A stretch of 16,920 nt of DNA from Gemmatimonadales bacterium (lineage in GTDB: Bacteria > Gemmatimonadota > Gemmatimonadetes > Gemmatimonadales > GWC2-71-9), in contig JACCSZ010000041.1 of the NCBI GenBank assembly GCA_013812695.1, forward strand, positions 1 through 16,920, in the 5' to 3' direction. Positions 7,189 to 14,399 of this stretch are shown piece after piece; the stretch's first letter is position 1, and every line of letters starts with the position of its first letter. A program made the translations under genes and the position numbers. Below the pieces are notes generated by a model. The model saw nothing but the letters and a program-made list of their open reading frames with translations. It was not told the origin of the DNA and ran no database searches.

Positions 7189-8025
7189 ACCGCGGAGCGC
7201 CGGCCACCCGTAGACGCGGGCCGCGAGGAGCACCCCTAGGATGACGCCCACACCGCTGGTGTAGAAGCGCCAGGCCAGCAGCAACCACCCCTCCCCATCG
7301 CCGAGATCGCCCGCGGCCCCGCCGAGAAATCCGAGTTCCACCGCGCCGGCGCCCGACGGCGTCGGCAGCACGAGCTGGCTGTAGAGCAGTGCGAACGAGC
7401 CGAGGGCGAGCGGCCCCAGGGGGGGCGGGCTCGGGAGAGACAGCGCCAGCACCGGCAGGACGGCGACGCGGGCGGCCAGGTTGATGAAGCTCATCGGCAC
7501 GCTGACCGCGAGCGGCCAGCGCGGCATTCGCCGCCAGTAGACCATGGCGCGCCTCATCGGCCGGCGGAGCTGGCGCGCCGCCGGGGAAGCGACCCGACGA
7601 GTCATGCGCCATGCCAGCACGCTCACGACGGCCACCGCCAGCACCCACGGCCACCCCGACACCGCGGACGCCGCGAGCCGCGAGCCGGCGACCTCCCACC
7701 ACGCCGGCGCGTATCGCCACGCGAGCCACCCGACCGCCCCGATGATGACCGGCCACGCCGCCAGCACCTCGAGGCTGATGGCGACGAACGCCGCGGGCGC
7801 CGGGACGCGGCTTCGCACCATCCCGGCCAGTCGCGCGGGCTCGCCGCCCAGCCGGAGCGGCGTCACCGCGCAGGCCGCGTCGCCAAAGGCGTTGAGCACG
7901 ACCGATTCCCTGAGGCTGATGCGGTGTCCGAGACCTTGCACGATCCACTGGATCCGCCACGCGCGGGCCAGCAGATCGGCGGCCACGAGGGCCACGCACA
8001 GGAGGTGCGCCTGGACCGGCGTCAT
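7159..8025 (-). CDS. UPF0104 / LPG-synthase-type integral membrane protein
   Basis: A 288-residue polytopic membrane protein with about seven hydrophobic segments: around residues 5-20, 43-57, 79-103, 125-139, 172-197, 204-222 and 248-272. Two family marks are visible: TPLRLGGEPAR (55-65) and LPTPSGAGAVELGF (220-233). They identify the lysylphosphatidylglycerol-synthase transmembrane family (UPF0104), whose members act on or translocate lipid-linked substrates; many function without the aminoacyltransferase domain, as here. The ATG at 8025 overlaps the stop of the deacetylase gene (ATGA). It is the last gene of a three-gene unit with a glycosyltransferase and a deacetylase, which suggests a role in moving or finishing an envelope glycolipid. 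The family is clear but the exact reaction is not. Confidence 0.85.
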   Translation of the reverse strand: MTPVQAHLLCVALVAADLLARAWRIQWIVQGLGHRISLRESVVLNAFGDAACAVTPLRLGGEPARLAGMVRSRVPAPAAFVAISLEVLAAWPVIIGAVGWLAWRYAPAWWEVAGSRLAASAVSGWPWVLAVAVVSVLAWRMTRRVASPAARQLRRPMRRAMVYWRRMPRWPLAVSVPMSFINLAARVAVLPVLALSLPSPPPLGPLALGSFALLYSQLVLPTPSGAGAVELGFLGGAAGDLGDGEGWLLLAWRFYTSGVGVILGVLLAARVYGWPALRGLAGRWSDRH

Positions 8026-8741
8026 CCCTGGAGTGCGGCGTAGGACGTCGGGCGATGGTGGGCGAGCCAGCGATCGAGGGTGGGGCCGAGCGCCGCCGCC
8101 GTCACGGAGCGCCCGAGATCCTGTGGATGGAGGGCGATGCGCGGCAGCGGGGCTCGACCCTGAAGCGCCCACCGGGCCCGGGCCACCGCGATCGAACCCC
8201 ACGCTCTGATCCGGGTGCGTGCGCTCCAGCGGACCACAGGCGACGGCAGGCGACGGCCCGAGGGATAGAGATGGATCGCGCCGTCATCCTCGCTGAAGGC
8301 GAGCCCCGCGCCCCCGGCCGCCCGATGCCCCGCCTCGCGAGCCAGCCAGGCCGGCGGCACGAAGCCGATCGGATCGAGGCCGAGTGCCTGGAGGCGGGCG
8401 CATCCGCGGACGATTCGCCCGCGGGCGGCCGGCCCATCGAGCGTCAGGAACTCGCCTTCACGCGCAGTCCGTCCCCACGCCCGGAGTGTGCCGCCCGGTG
8501 TCCGCGCGAGCCCGAGTTCGTCGTGCCGCTCACCGTGCAGAACGATCTCAGCCCCGCCGGCGGCCCGGGCGCGGAGCCAGTCCACGAATGCCGGGTGCGC
8601 CTCGAGCGGCCAGCCGCCGTGCCAGTCCGGGACGACCAGCAGCGCGGGCCTGACTTGCCGCGCCGCGCACAGCTCCCACAGGCGCACCACGTCGTCCGCG
8701 AGCGCCGGGGTGACGTCGTGGATCGAAACGAGCAGGCTCAC
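8022..8741 (-). CDS. DUF2334-type polysaccharide deacetylase family protein
   Basis: A 239-residue protein of the NodB-like carbohydrate esterase superfamily, DUF2334 branch. The motifs in order are SIHDVTP (residues 6-12, with H8 and D9), VVPDWHG (36-42), EIVLHGERHDE (65-75, with H69 and H73 as likely metal ligands), GFVPPAW (126-132) and LHPQDL (204-209). These enzymes remove acetyl or other N-acyl groups from sugars using a divalent metal. No signal peptide is seen, so it should act in the cytoplasm on a precursor. The GTG start at 8741 overlaps the stop of the upstream glycosyltransferase gene (GTGA), and its own stop overlaps the next start. The arrangement points to sequential action on a nascent glycolipid or glycan. 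Confidence 0.85.
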   Translation of the reverse strand: MSLLVSIHDVTPALADDVVRLWELCAARQVRPALLVVPDWHGGWPLEAHPAFVDWLRARAAGGAEIVLHGERHDELGLARTPGGTLRAWGRTAREGEFLTLDGPAARGRIVRGCARLQALGLDPIGFVPPAWLAREAGHRAAGGAGLAFSEDDGAIHLYPSGRRLPSPVVRWSARTRIRAWGSIAVARARWALQGRAPLPRIALHPQDLGRSVTAAALGPTLDRWLAHHRPTSYAALQG

Positions 8742-9982
8742 GAGCGAACGATTCCGCGATAGACCTCGAAGATGCGGTCCAGGACGGCGTCCCAGCCATG
8801 GTCCGCTTCGGCATAACGCCGCCCCGCGGCGCCCAGGCCGGCGAGGTCGCCCCGGAGGAGATGCTCGGCCTGGTCCGCCAGCGCGCCCGCATCGCCGGAG
8901 GCGAAGACCGCGCCGGCGCGGGAGCGTCCCACGGTCTCGGCGACGCCGCCGCGATCGGCCGCCAGCAGGGGCGTGCCGCTCGAGAGCGCCTCGAGCGCCG
9001 AGAGCCCGAAGGTCTCGGTCGAGGATGGGGCGACCACCAGATCTGCGGCGGCGAGCAGATCCGCCACGCAGTTCCGGTCGCGCTGGTAGGGGATCCAGTG
9101 AATCCGCTCGCTGCCGGCCCGGCGCTGGATCCGCCGGCGGGCCGGGCCGTCACCGACGACGGCGAGCTCCGCGCCCGTGCGCCGGCGGACCTCGGGCCAG
9201 GCGGTGAGCAGGAGGTCGATCTCCTTGTCCGCGGCGAGTCGACCGATGTACATGGCAAGCTGACCCTCGGGCAACCCATGAGCGCGCCGCGTCTCGACCG
9301 CGGCGGCACGCCGAGCGGGGTGGAATCGGTCGAGCTCGACACCCAGCCCCACCCGGATCACACGGTCGACTCCGGCCCGCTCGAGCTCGCCCGCCACGAA
9401 ATCACTGGGGGCCAGCGTGGCGCGCACCATCCCGCCCAGCCGCCGCACGTACCGCCAGGCGAAGTCGCCGGCGGCGCGCCGGACCCACCCCGCGCGCTCC
9501 GGCCACGGCGCGATGATGCGCGGGAAATCGCTGTGATAGAACCAGACGACCGGCACGTCGACGCGCCGCGTGGCCAGGTGGACCAGCCACGGCGCGAACC
9601 ACGTGCTCCCCACCTCGATGAGATCCGGCTGCTCGTGCGCCACGATCCGGCTGGTGGATCGCGTGGCGAGCATGAAGCGATAGGGCTTCTGCGTCGGGAT
9701 CGAAGGGCCGTGCAGGCGATAACACCGCACGCCGCTCGCCTCCAGGATCTCGTCGCGCGCGCCGGGCACCACGATCGCCTGCCGGAGCTCGGGATGCCGC
9801 TGCACGTAGCGCGCCTTCTGCAGCAGGTAGGTGCGGACGCCGCCGGTAGTCTCACCGAAAAACTCGGTGATGTCGAGCACGCCCAGCTCCGCACCGGCCC
9901 GGAGCCGCGGCGGCAGGTCGATGCGCGAGATGTCGAGGGAGGCGCGCGCTCCCGCCGGAGCGATCACCTCCAGGTCCAGCAT
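8738..9982 (-). CDS. GT4-family glycosyltransferase
   Basis: A GT-B-fold retaining glycosyltransferase of up to 414 residues. The N-terminal domain has the acceptor-side glycine loop FFGETTGGVRTYL (41-53). The C-terminal domain has the donor-binding strand MYIGRLAADKEIDLLL (244-259), VVGDGPARRR (275-284) and the E-x7-E motif E323 to E331 in TETFGLSALE. It would transfer a sugar from a nucleotide donor to a lipid or sugar acceptor at the cytoplasmic membrane face. The start is uncertain. ATG at 9982 has GGGAG only one base upstream, while GTG at 9880, just before the first strand VLDITEFF, has GGAG at six bases and may be the true start. It is the first gene of the three-gene envelope unit. 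Confidence 0.88.
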   Translation of the reverse strand: MLDLEVIAPAGARASLDISRIDLPPRLRAGAELGVLDITEFFGETTGGVRTYLLQKARYVQRHPELRQAIVVPGARDEILEASGVRCYRLHGPSIPTQKPYRFMLATRSTSRIVAHEQPDLIEVGSTWFAPWLVHLATRRVDVPVVWFYHSDFPRIIAPWPERAGWVRRAAGDFAWRYVRRLGGMVRATLAPSDFVAGELERAGVDRVIRVGLGVELDRFHPARRAAAVETRRAHGLPEGQLAMYIGRLAADKEIDLLLTAWPEVRRRTGAELAVVGDGPARRRIQRRAGSERIHWIPYQRDRNCVADLLAAADLVVAPSSTETFGLSALEALSSGTPLLAADRGGVAETVGRSRAGAVFASGDAGALADQAEHLLRGDLAGLGAAGRRYAEADHGWDAVLDRIFEVYRGIVRS

Positions 9983-10074
9983 GCTCCCGGCGATGGCGTC
10001 AGTCAGAGCAGTCGCCGAGCGGGTAAACCGTGCCGCAATTGGGGCAATCGCTCTTTTGCACAAGACTCCTTTGC

Positions 10075-10377
10075 ATGCGCCTGCAGCCGGTGAGAGGTTC
10101 GGAGTTCTGGGTCTGGGTGAACAGCCTGCCGCGCTATTTTGGGCTGCTGGGTGAGATTTCGGCAGCGTTCGGGATCAATACTGGGGGGCTGGTCGTCGGG
10201 ACGACTCAGCTGAACGGAGTGAGCCGCGCCCTGCTCTGGACGAAGGGCGTGATGTCCGATCTGCCCGCCGCGGGCGGAGGGCCGGCCAGCGGCCAGGCGT
10301 ACGGCATCAACGCGGCGGGGGACGTCGTGGGCGCGGACTTTACGACCGGGCGCGCCGTGCTCTGGGCTCACGAATGA
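10075..10377 (+). pseudogene. Fragment with about two HAF-type repeats, probable gene remnant
   Basis: The frame encodes about 100 residues. Its C-terminal 70 contain two spaced units of the HAF extracellular repeat pattern (A-x-G-I-N-x-x-G-x-V-V-G, then a-L-L/V-L-W): AFGINTGGLVVGTTQLNGVS and AYGINAAGDVVGADFTTGRA, each followed by an LLW or VLW strand. Full-length members are secreted proteins with many such repeats and a signal peptide. Here no signal peptide is present, an in-frame TAA lies upstream at 10024, and no ribosome binding site precedes the ATG at 10075. It is most likely a truncated remnant, though a short expressed protein is not excluded. It sits in the 435-base gap between the glycosyltransferase and metallo-hydrolase genes, which otherwise shows nothing. 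Confidence 0.6.
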
Positions 10378-10417
10378 CGGGCGCCGCCCGACATGTGGCT
10401 CATCTCCGACATCGCTC

Positions 10418-11065
10418 TCAGCCAAGCGGGTACGCACCCGTCAGAAACGGATTGGTCAGCCGTTCGACGCCGATGCTCGTGGCGGGGCCATGCCCGCTGT
10501 ACACCACGGTCGAGTCGGGCAGCGAGAGCAACTGCGACTGGATGCTGGCCATGAGCGCGGCAGGGTCGCCGCCCGGCAGGTCGGTGCGCCCGACGGACCC
10601 GTTGAACAGCACGTCGCCGCCGAACACCATGTCGTGCCCGACGAAGCTCACGCTGCCGGGCGAGTGCCCGGGCGTGAACCGCACGTCGAACTCGAACCGG
10701 CCCACCCGGACCGGCGTCCCCGGCGTGAGGTCCTCGTCCGGAGGCGGCGGCGCGTCGAGCCGCATCCCCACCCACGCGCCGAACTGCGGCAAGGCATCGT
10801 AGATCGGGCGGTCCAGTGGGTGCAGATGAATCGGTGCGCCGGTGGCCCGCTTGACGGTGCCCACGCCCATGATGTGATCGACGTGGGCGTGCGTGAGCCA
10901 GATGGCGCGGAGCGTCCAGGCCCGGGTATTCAGCTCGGCCAGGAACATCGCCGGCTCCTCGCCGGGATCGATGACGACCGCCTCGCGCGTCCCCCGATCG
11001 GCCACGAGGTAGCAGTTCTCGGCGAACTGCCCGTTGGGCAGTGTCACGACCTCCAGCTCAGACAC
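10418..11065 (-). CDS. MBL-fold metallo-hydrolase (glyoxalase II-like)
   Basis: A 215-residue metallo-beta-lactamase fold hydrolase. All metal-ligand motifs are present: THAHVDHI (H59, H61, D63, H64), PGHSPGSVSF (H134), GGDVLFNGSVGRTDLPGG (D151) and SGHGP (H192). The GD-x-LF-x-G-S-x-GR-TDLPGG block is typical of the small hydroxyacylglutathione-hydrolase-like group, which splits thioesters or related substrates. It is the standard length for the stand-alone form and has no sulfurtransferase domain. The GTG start at 11065 overlaps the end of the thioredoxin reductase gene by 8 bases, so the two genes are very likely co-expressed. This suggests a thiol or aldehyde stress role, but the substrate is not determined. 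Confidence 0.9.
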   Translation of the reverse strand: MSELEVVTLPNGQFAENCYLVADRGTREAVVIDPGEEPAMFLAELNTRAWTLRAIWLTHAHVDHIMGVGTVKRATGAPIHLHPLDRPIYDALPQFGAWVGMRLDAPPPPDEDLTPGTPVRVGRFEFDVRFTPGHSPGSVSFVGHDMVFGGDVLFNGSVGRTDLPGGDPAALMASIQSQLLSLPDSTVVYSGHGPATSIGVERLTNPFLTGAYPLG

Positions 11066-12023
11066 CGACTTTGGCCCCCGGCACGCCGGCCTGGCGATCC
11101 TTCAGAAACTTCTCCACCGCGATCGCGGCCGTCGTGGCGTCGCCGACCGCCGTCGTCACCTGCCGGGTGAGCTGCACTCGGAGGTCGCCGGCCGCGAACA
11201 GACCGGGAATCGAGGTCATCATCCGGTCGTCGGTGATCACGTAGCCGCTCGCGTCGTGCGCGACATGCTGCTTGATGAGCCCGGTGTTGGGCCGGAAGCC
11301 GATGAAGATGAAGCAGCCCGTGGCCTTGAGGGACTGCGCGTCGCCCGTCACCGTGTCCTCGAGCAAGAGCGACTCGAGGCCGGCCGGGCCGCCACCAAGC
11401 TCGCGCACCTGCTTGTTCCAGATCACCTCGATCTTCGGGTTGGCGAAGAGCCGCTCCTGCAGGATCCGGGACGCACGAAACTCGTCGCGCCGATGAATCA
11501 CGTAAACTTTTTCGGCGTAGCGCGTCAGGTAGTCGGCTTCCTCCACGGCGGCGTCTCCGCCGCCCACGACGGCGATGGTGTCGCCCTTGAAGAACGCGCC
11601 GTCGCAGACCGCGCAATACGACACGCCGCGCCCGGCGTACTCGTGCTCGCCGGGCACGTCGAGCTTGGTGGGCGTGCCGCCGGCCGTCAGGATGACCGCC
11701 GGGGCTTCGTAGGTGGTGCCGCCCGTCGTGGCGACCTCGAACACGCCGCCCTCCCGCCGGACGATGGACTCCACGTTCTCCTGCCGGAGCTCGGCGCCGA
11801 AGACGAGGGCGTGCGCGGTCATCTTCTGCGCCAGCTCACGGCCGAGGACGTGCTCGAAGCCGGGGTAGTCGTCGATCCACTCGGTGTTGAGCAGCTCGCC
11901 GCCGGGCACACCGCGCTCCAGCAGGGCGGTCTTGAGCATGCCGCGCCCCGCGTACATGGCGGCGCAGAGCCCGGCCGGTCCCCCGCCCACGATGATCAGC
12001 TCGAATTCTTCCGTACGGCTCAT
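11058..12023 (-). CDS. trxB: Thioredoxin-disulfide reductase
   Basis: A 321-residue low-molecular-weight FAD/NADPH reductase that passes electrons from NADPH to thioredoxin. In order: the FAD motif GGGPAG (13-18), the redox pair C137-A-V-C140, the NADPH motif GGGDAA (154-159) followed by HRRDEFRAS (177-185), and the C-terminal FAD block AAGDLR (277-282). The HRR residues favour NADPH over NADH, and CAVC is a thioredoxin-reductase-type CxxC. The ATG at 12023 is preceded by GGGGA at a suitable distance; an upstream TTG at 12041 is possible but lacks such a site. The length is normal. It overlaps the downstream MBL hydrolase gene. The upstream gap holds the inverted repeat at 12093-12176. Confidence 0.93.
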   Translation of the reverse strand: MSRTEEFELIIVGGGPAGLCAAMYAGRGMLKTALLERGVPGGELLNTEWIDDYPGFEHVLGRELAQKMTAHALVFGAELRQENVESIVRREGGVFEVATTGGTTYEAPAVILTAGGTPTKLDVPGEHEYAGRGVSYCAVCDGAFFKGDTIAVVGGGDAAVEEADYLTRYAEKVYVIHRRDEFRASRILQERLFANPKIEVIWNKQVRELGGGPAGLESLLLEDTVTGDAQSLKATGCFIFIGFRPNTGLIKQHVAHDASGYVITDDRMMTSIPGLFAAGDLRVQLTRQVTTAVGDATTAAIAVEKFLKDRQAGVPGAKVGV

Positions 12024-12092
12024 TCCATTCCCCGTCGTCAAGTTCCGTCAAATATAGAACAGCAAGCGGTTCCCGCGACGTGGGGGCAGGCT

Positions 12093-12176
12093 TGTCATCC
12101 CGAGCGGGAGCGAGGGATCCTGCCGAGCCGAGGTCGAGGCCGGGCAACAAGATCCCTCGCTCCGCTCGGGATGACA
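12093..12176. repeat. 84-bp palindromic intergenic repeat (REP-like)
   Basis: Arms at 12093-12119 and 12151-12176 are inverted copies, beginning TGTCATCCCGAGCGG and ending GGATC; they differ by a single extra G in the left arm. The 31-base centre holds a further imperfect GC palindrome. The element fills the gap between the thioredoxin reductase start and the stop of the next gene upstream. Sequences of this type are dispersed intergenic palindromes in many high-GC genomes and are a known source of false short proteins reading CHPERSEGS; that frame is indeed open here. A related half-copy is at 6816-6842. Confidence 0.85.
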
Positions 12177-12184
12177 GAATCCCC

Positions 12185-12952
12185 TCAATCGCCACCGTCC
12201 GCCGGCCCCAGATGCAAGAGACTGGCGGCGCCGTGACAGGCGGAAATGGTAGCGACCAGCACATCTGTGGAGCCGGCACCCGCGCCGGCGCCGGCGACGA
12301 CCGCGTCGCCCGCCAGGACCGCGGCCACGTCGAACATGCCGACGCCGTAGACCCGGTGCCGGCAGGTGAACAGGACGGGGCCGGCCGTCGGGTTCGCGGC
12401 GTCCAGGCGGCGGGCGAGCGCGTGCATCGCGTCGGTCATCTCCCAGGTCCGGGGAGCCCGGATCACCGGGCAGGTGGCGGGCTCGATGCAGTGAACGGGG
12501 CAGAGCCAGTCCGCGAAGGAGACGAAGCGAGTGCCGTCGGGCGCCTGGGTTTCGTACGGCGTACCGGCGGCGAGCGGCACGGGGCGCGGCTCGATGGTCC
12601 GGCCGGGCCAGCGGGCGCGAGCGCGCCGAAGCAGCCACTCGTACATCAGGTGCGGCATCAGCGGGGATGGGACGATGGTGTCGGGGACAGCGGAGCCGGA
12701 CGGGGGCCCGTCGAGATATTCATCGAAGAAGCTGCCCCACTCGGCGCCTACCAGCTCGATCTCGGGAGACCTCGGGAGCCGGGTGGCGGCGGCGCAGCGC
12801 GGGTCGCGGTCCACGATGAGCAGCCGGCGCCATCGGGCCGCGTTCCGCTCACGCGCGCGAAGCAGTTGGCCGGCGTAGAACGTTCCGTAACACCCGCCGC
12901 CGACGATGACGACGTCGCCAAGCCGGACGTCAGCGGAGGAGTCGACCACCAT
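12185..12952 (-). CDS. Rossmann-fold protein of unknown function with a CPxHC-x5-C motif
   Basis: A 255-residue protein I cannot assign to a named family. The N terminus VVIVGGGCYGTFYAGQLL (14-31) and the following strand LLIVDRDP (44-51) form a dinucleotide-binding beta-alpha-beta unit, with the acidic end expected for FAD or NAD. A second region, FADWLCPVHCIEPATCP (146-162), has C151, C155 and C161 spaced C-x3-C-x5-C. C197 and C239 lie further on in TCRHRVYGVGMFD and SACHGAASLL. A metal or Fe-S site is possible. The usual C-terminal FAD motif of reductases is absent and the centre (219-229) is an Ala-Gly stretch. The ATG at 12952 overlaps the end of the upstream SDR gene by 23 bases, so it belongs to that operon. 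Confidence 0.7.
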   Translation of the reverse strand: MVVDSSADVRLGDVVIVGGGCYGTFYAGQLLRARERNAARWRRLLIVDRDPRCAAATRLPRSPEIELVGAEWGSFFDEYLDGPPSGSAVPDTIVPSPLMPHLMYEWLLRRARARWPGRTIEPRPVPLAAGTPYETQAPDGTRFVSFADWLCPVHCIEPATCPVIRAPRTWEMTDAMHALARRLDAANPTAGPVLFTCRHRVYGVGMFDVAAVLAGDAVVAGAGAGAGSTDVLVATISACHGAASLLHLGPADGGD

Positions 12953-13661
12953 CGACCACCAGCGTCTCGCCGGTCACAAAGTCACCGCCTTCGAGGAGGT
13001 AGAGCAGCGCGGCGGTCGCATCCTCGGGGACGCCCAGGCGGCGCAGCGGCGTGGTCCGCGCCAGGCGGTCGCGCTCGTCCGCGTCGTATTCCTCGGGCAC
13101 GAGCACCGTCCCGGGCGCGATGGCGTTCACCGTCACGTCGGGGGCGAGCGCGCGAGCCAGCACGCGCGTCAGCATCACCACGCCCGCCTTGCTGATCGAA
13201 TGGGCGGCGAAGCCGGGCCACGGCTCGAGCCCACTGAGGTCGGCGATGTTGACGACCTTGCCGTGCGCGGCGCGAAGCCGTGGTGTCGCGCCCTGGGTCG
13301 TGAAGAAGACGGCGCGGAGGTTGAGGTCGAGCACCGCGTCGTATTGCGCCGGCGTCGTGTCCTCGAACGCGAGGCGGTGCATGACGGCGGCGGAGTTGAC
13401 CAGCACGTCCAGCCCCCCGAGCTCCGCGGCCACGCGGCCCGGCAGCTCGGCCGCCGCCTCGGCATCCGTGAGGTCGGCGGCGAAGCACGCGGCGCGCCCG
13501 CCCGCCGCCACGATCTCGTCACGCAACGCCTCGGCGCCCGCCGAGGAGGCGTGGTGATGGATCGCGACGGTCATCTCGCGGCCGGCGAGCGCCCGCGCGA
13601 TCGCCTGGCCGAGCCGCCGCCCGGCCCCCGTGACCAGCGCGACACGGCCGCCCAGCTCCAT
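12930..13661 (-). CDS. Pteridine-reductase-like SDR with His at the catalytic Tyr position
   Basis: A 243-residue short-chain dehydrogenase/reductase. The cofactor motif TGAGRRLGQAIA (11-22) followed by IHHHASS (34-40) resembles the PTR1/FolM type, where an Arg and a His-rich strand end favour NADPH. NSAAVM (89-94) is the conserved Asn region. At the active site the classical Ser is D141 (NIADLSG), as in PTR1, and K158 is present. The usual Tyr four residues before Lys is H154 (HSISK). The ATG at 13661 shares one base with the preceding SDR stop (TGATG). The frame is open far upstream, but that part is a shadow of the other SDR. Activity may be altered or lost, or His may serve as the acid. 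It could reduce a pterin or an unrelated carbonyl. Confidence 0.85.
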   Translation of the reverse strand: MELGGRVALVTGAGRRLGQAIARALAGREMTVAIHHHASSAGAEALRDEIVAAGGRAACFAADLTDAEAAAELPGRVAAELGGLDVLVNSAAVMHRLAFEDTTPAQYDAVLDLNLRAVFFTTQGATPRLRAAHGKVVNIADLSGLEPWPGFAAHSISKAGVVMLTRVLARALAPDVTVNAIAPGTVLVPEEYDADERDRLARTTPLRRLGVPEDATAALLYLLEGGDFVTGETLVVDGGRLLR

Positions 13662-14389
13662 CAGGTCGCGCCGCGGGGCGCGATCGGCCGGATCTCGCCG
13701 GTCGGCGCGTCGGGCCCGGAGGCGCTGAGCGCGAGCACGCCGCGAGTGAGGTCCTCCATCTCCACGTAGGCGGCACCCTGCCCCGCCGACGCCACGTTGT
13801 CGCCGGTGCGCGCCATGCCGGGCGCGACCGCGTTCACGCGCACGTGACGGTCCGCCAGCTCGAGCGCCAGGCTCCGCGTGAAGCCGGCCACGGCGGCCTT
13901 GGCCGCCGAGTAGACCGCCATCGGGCTTTGGGGCTCGAAATAGGCGATCGACGCGAAATTCACGATGCAGCCCCTGGTCTCGGTGAGCGCGGCGATGGCC
14001 GCCTGCGAGACCAGCACCGTGGTCTTCAGGTTGATCGCCACCTCGCGATCGAAGTCGTTGACCGTCAGCGCCTCGATCGGTCCGTAGGTCGTGAGCCCGC
14101 CGGCGACGTTGACCACCACGTCGAGGCGGCCGAAGTGCCTGAGCGCGGTTTCGACAGCCAGCGCGGCGATGTCCGGCTGAGACAGATCCCCGGCGCAGGG
14201 CCGAGCGTCCACGCCGAGGGCCGCGAACTCGCGCACGCGCTCGATGACGCCGACGGCATTGAGATCGCACGCGACGACGCGCGCGCCGGCCTGTCCGAAC
14301 GCGAGCGCCACCGCGTTGCCGATCTGTCCCGCCCGGCCCACGCCGGTCACCAGCGCCACCTTGCCGGTGAAGTCGAACGTCGCGCTCAT
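13661..14389 (-). CDS. Classical short-chain dehydrogenase/reductase
   Basis: A 242-residue NAD(P)-dependent oxidoreductase with an intact active site: S147 (NFASIAY), Y160 and K164 (YSAAK), plus NVAGG (94-98) and N120. The cofactor loop is TGVGRAGQIGNA (15-26), with an acidic residue D42 at the end of the second strand (VACDLN) that favours NAD over NADP. The ATG at 14389 is chosen because the frame upstream runs into the PHP gene; it lies 10 bases after that gene's stop. Its own stop overlaps the next SDR start by one base. Two neighbouring but dissimilar SDRs suggest successive redox steps, but the substrates are unknown. Confidence 0.88.
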   Translation of the reverse strand: MSATFDFTGKVALVTGVGRAGQIGNAVALAFGQAGARVVACDLNAVGVIERVREFAALGVDARPCAGDLSQPDIAALAVETALRHFGRLDVVVNVAGGLTTYGPIEALTVNDFDREVAINLKTTVLVSQAAIAALTETRGCIVNFASIAYFEPQSPMAVYSAAKAAVAGFTRSLALELADRHVRVNAVAPGMARTGDNVASAGQGAAYVEMEDLTRGVLALSASGPDAPTGEIRPIAPRGAT

Positions 14390-14399
14390 CGCGGCCGGC

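Noticed and set aside
8798..10093. A 431-codon plus-strand frame opposite the glycosyltransferase
   Set aside because: No recognisable motif; it mirrors the codon pattern of the real gene on the other strand.
10377..10392. Possible hairpin ACGGGCGCCGCCCGA between the convergent HAF fragment and MBL hydrolase gene
   Set aside because: The stem is short and no T-tract follows on either strand, so it is not supported as a terminator.
11034..12236. A 400-codon plus-strand frame opposite thioredoxin reductase
   Set aside because: Antisense to a well-supported enzyme. Its end runs through the palindromic repeat and reads CHPERERG, the known false-protein signature of such repeats.
12080..13195. 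A 371-codon plus-strand frame across the repeat and the Rossmann and SDR genes
   Set aside because: It begins in the repeat and lies antisense to two overlapping genes; no domain or ribosome site.
13662..14270. N-terminal extension of the second SDR to 14270
   Set aside because: The extension overlaps the other SDR in a different frame, is very Arg-rich, and the SDR cofactor motif lies directly after the ATG at 13661.
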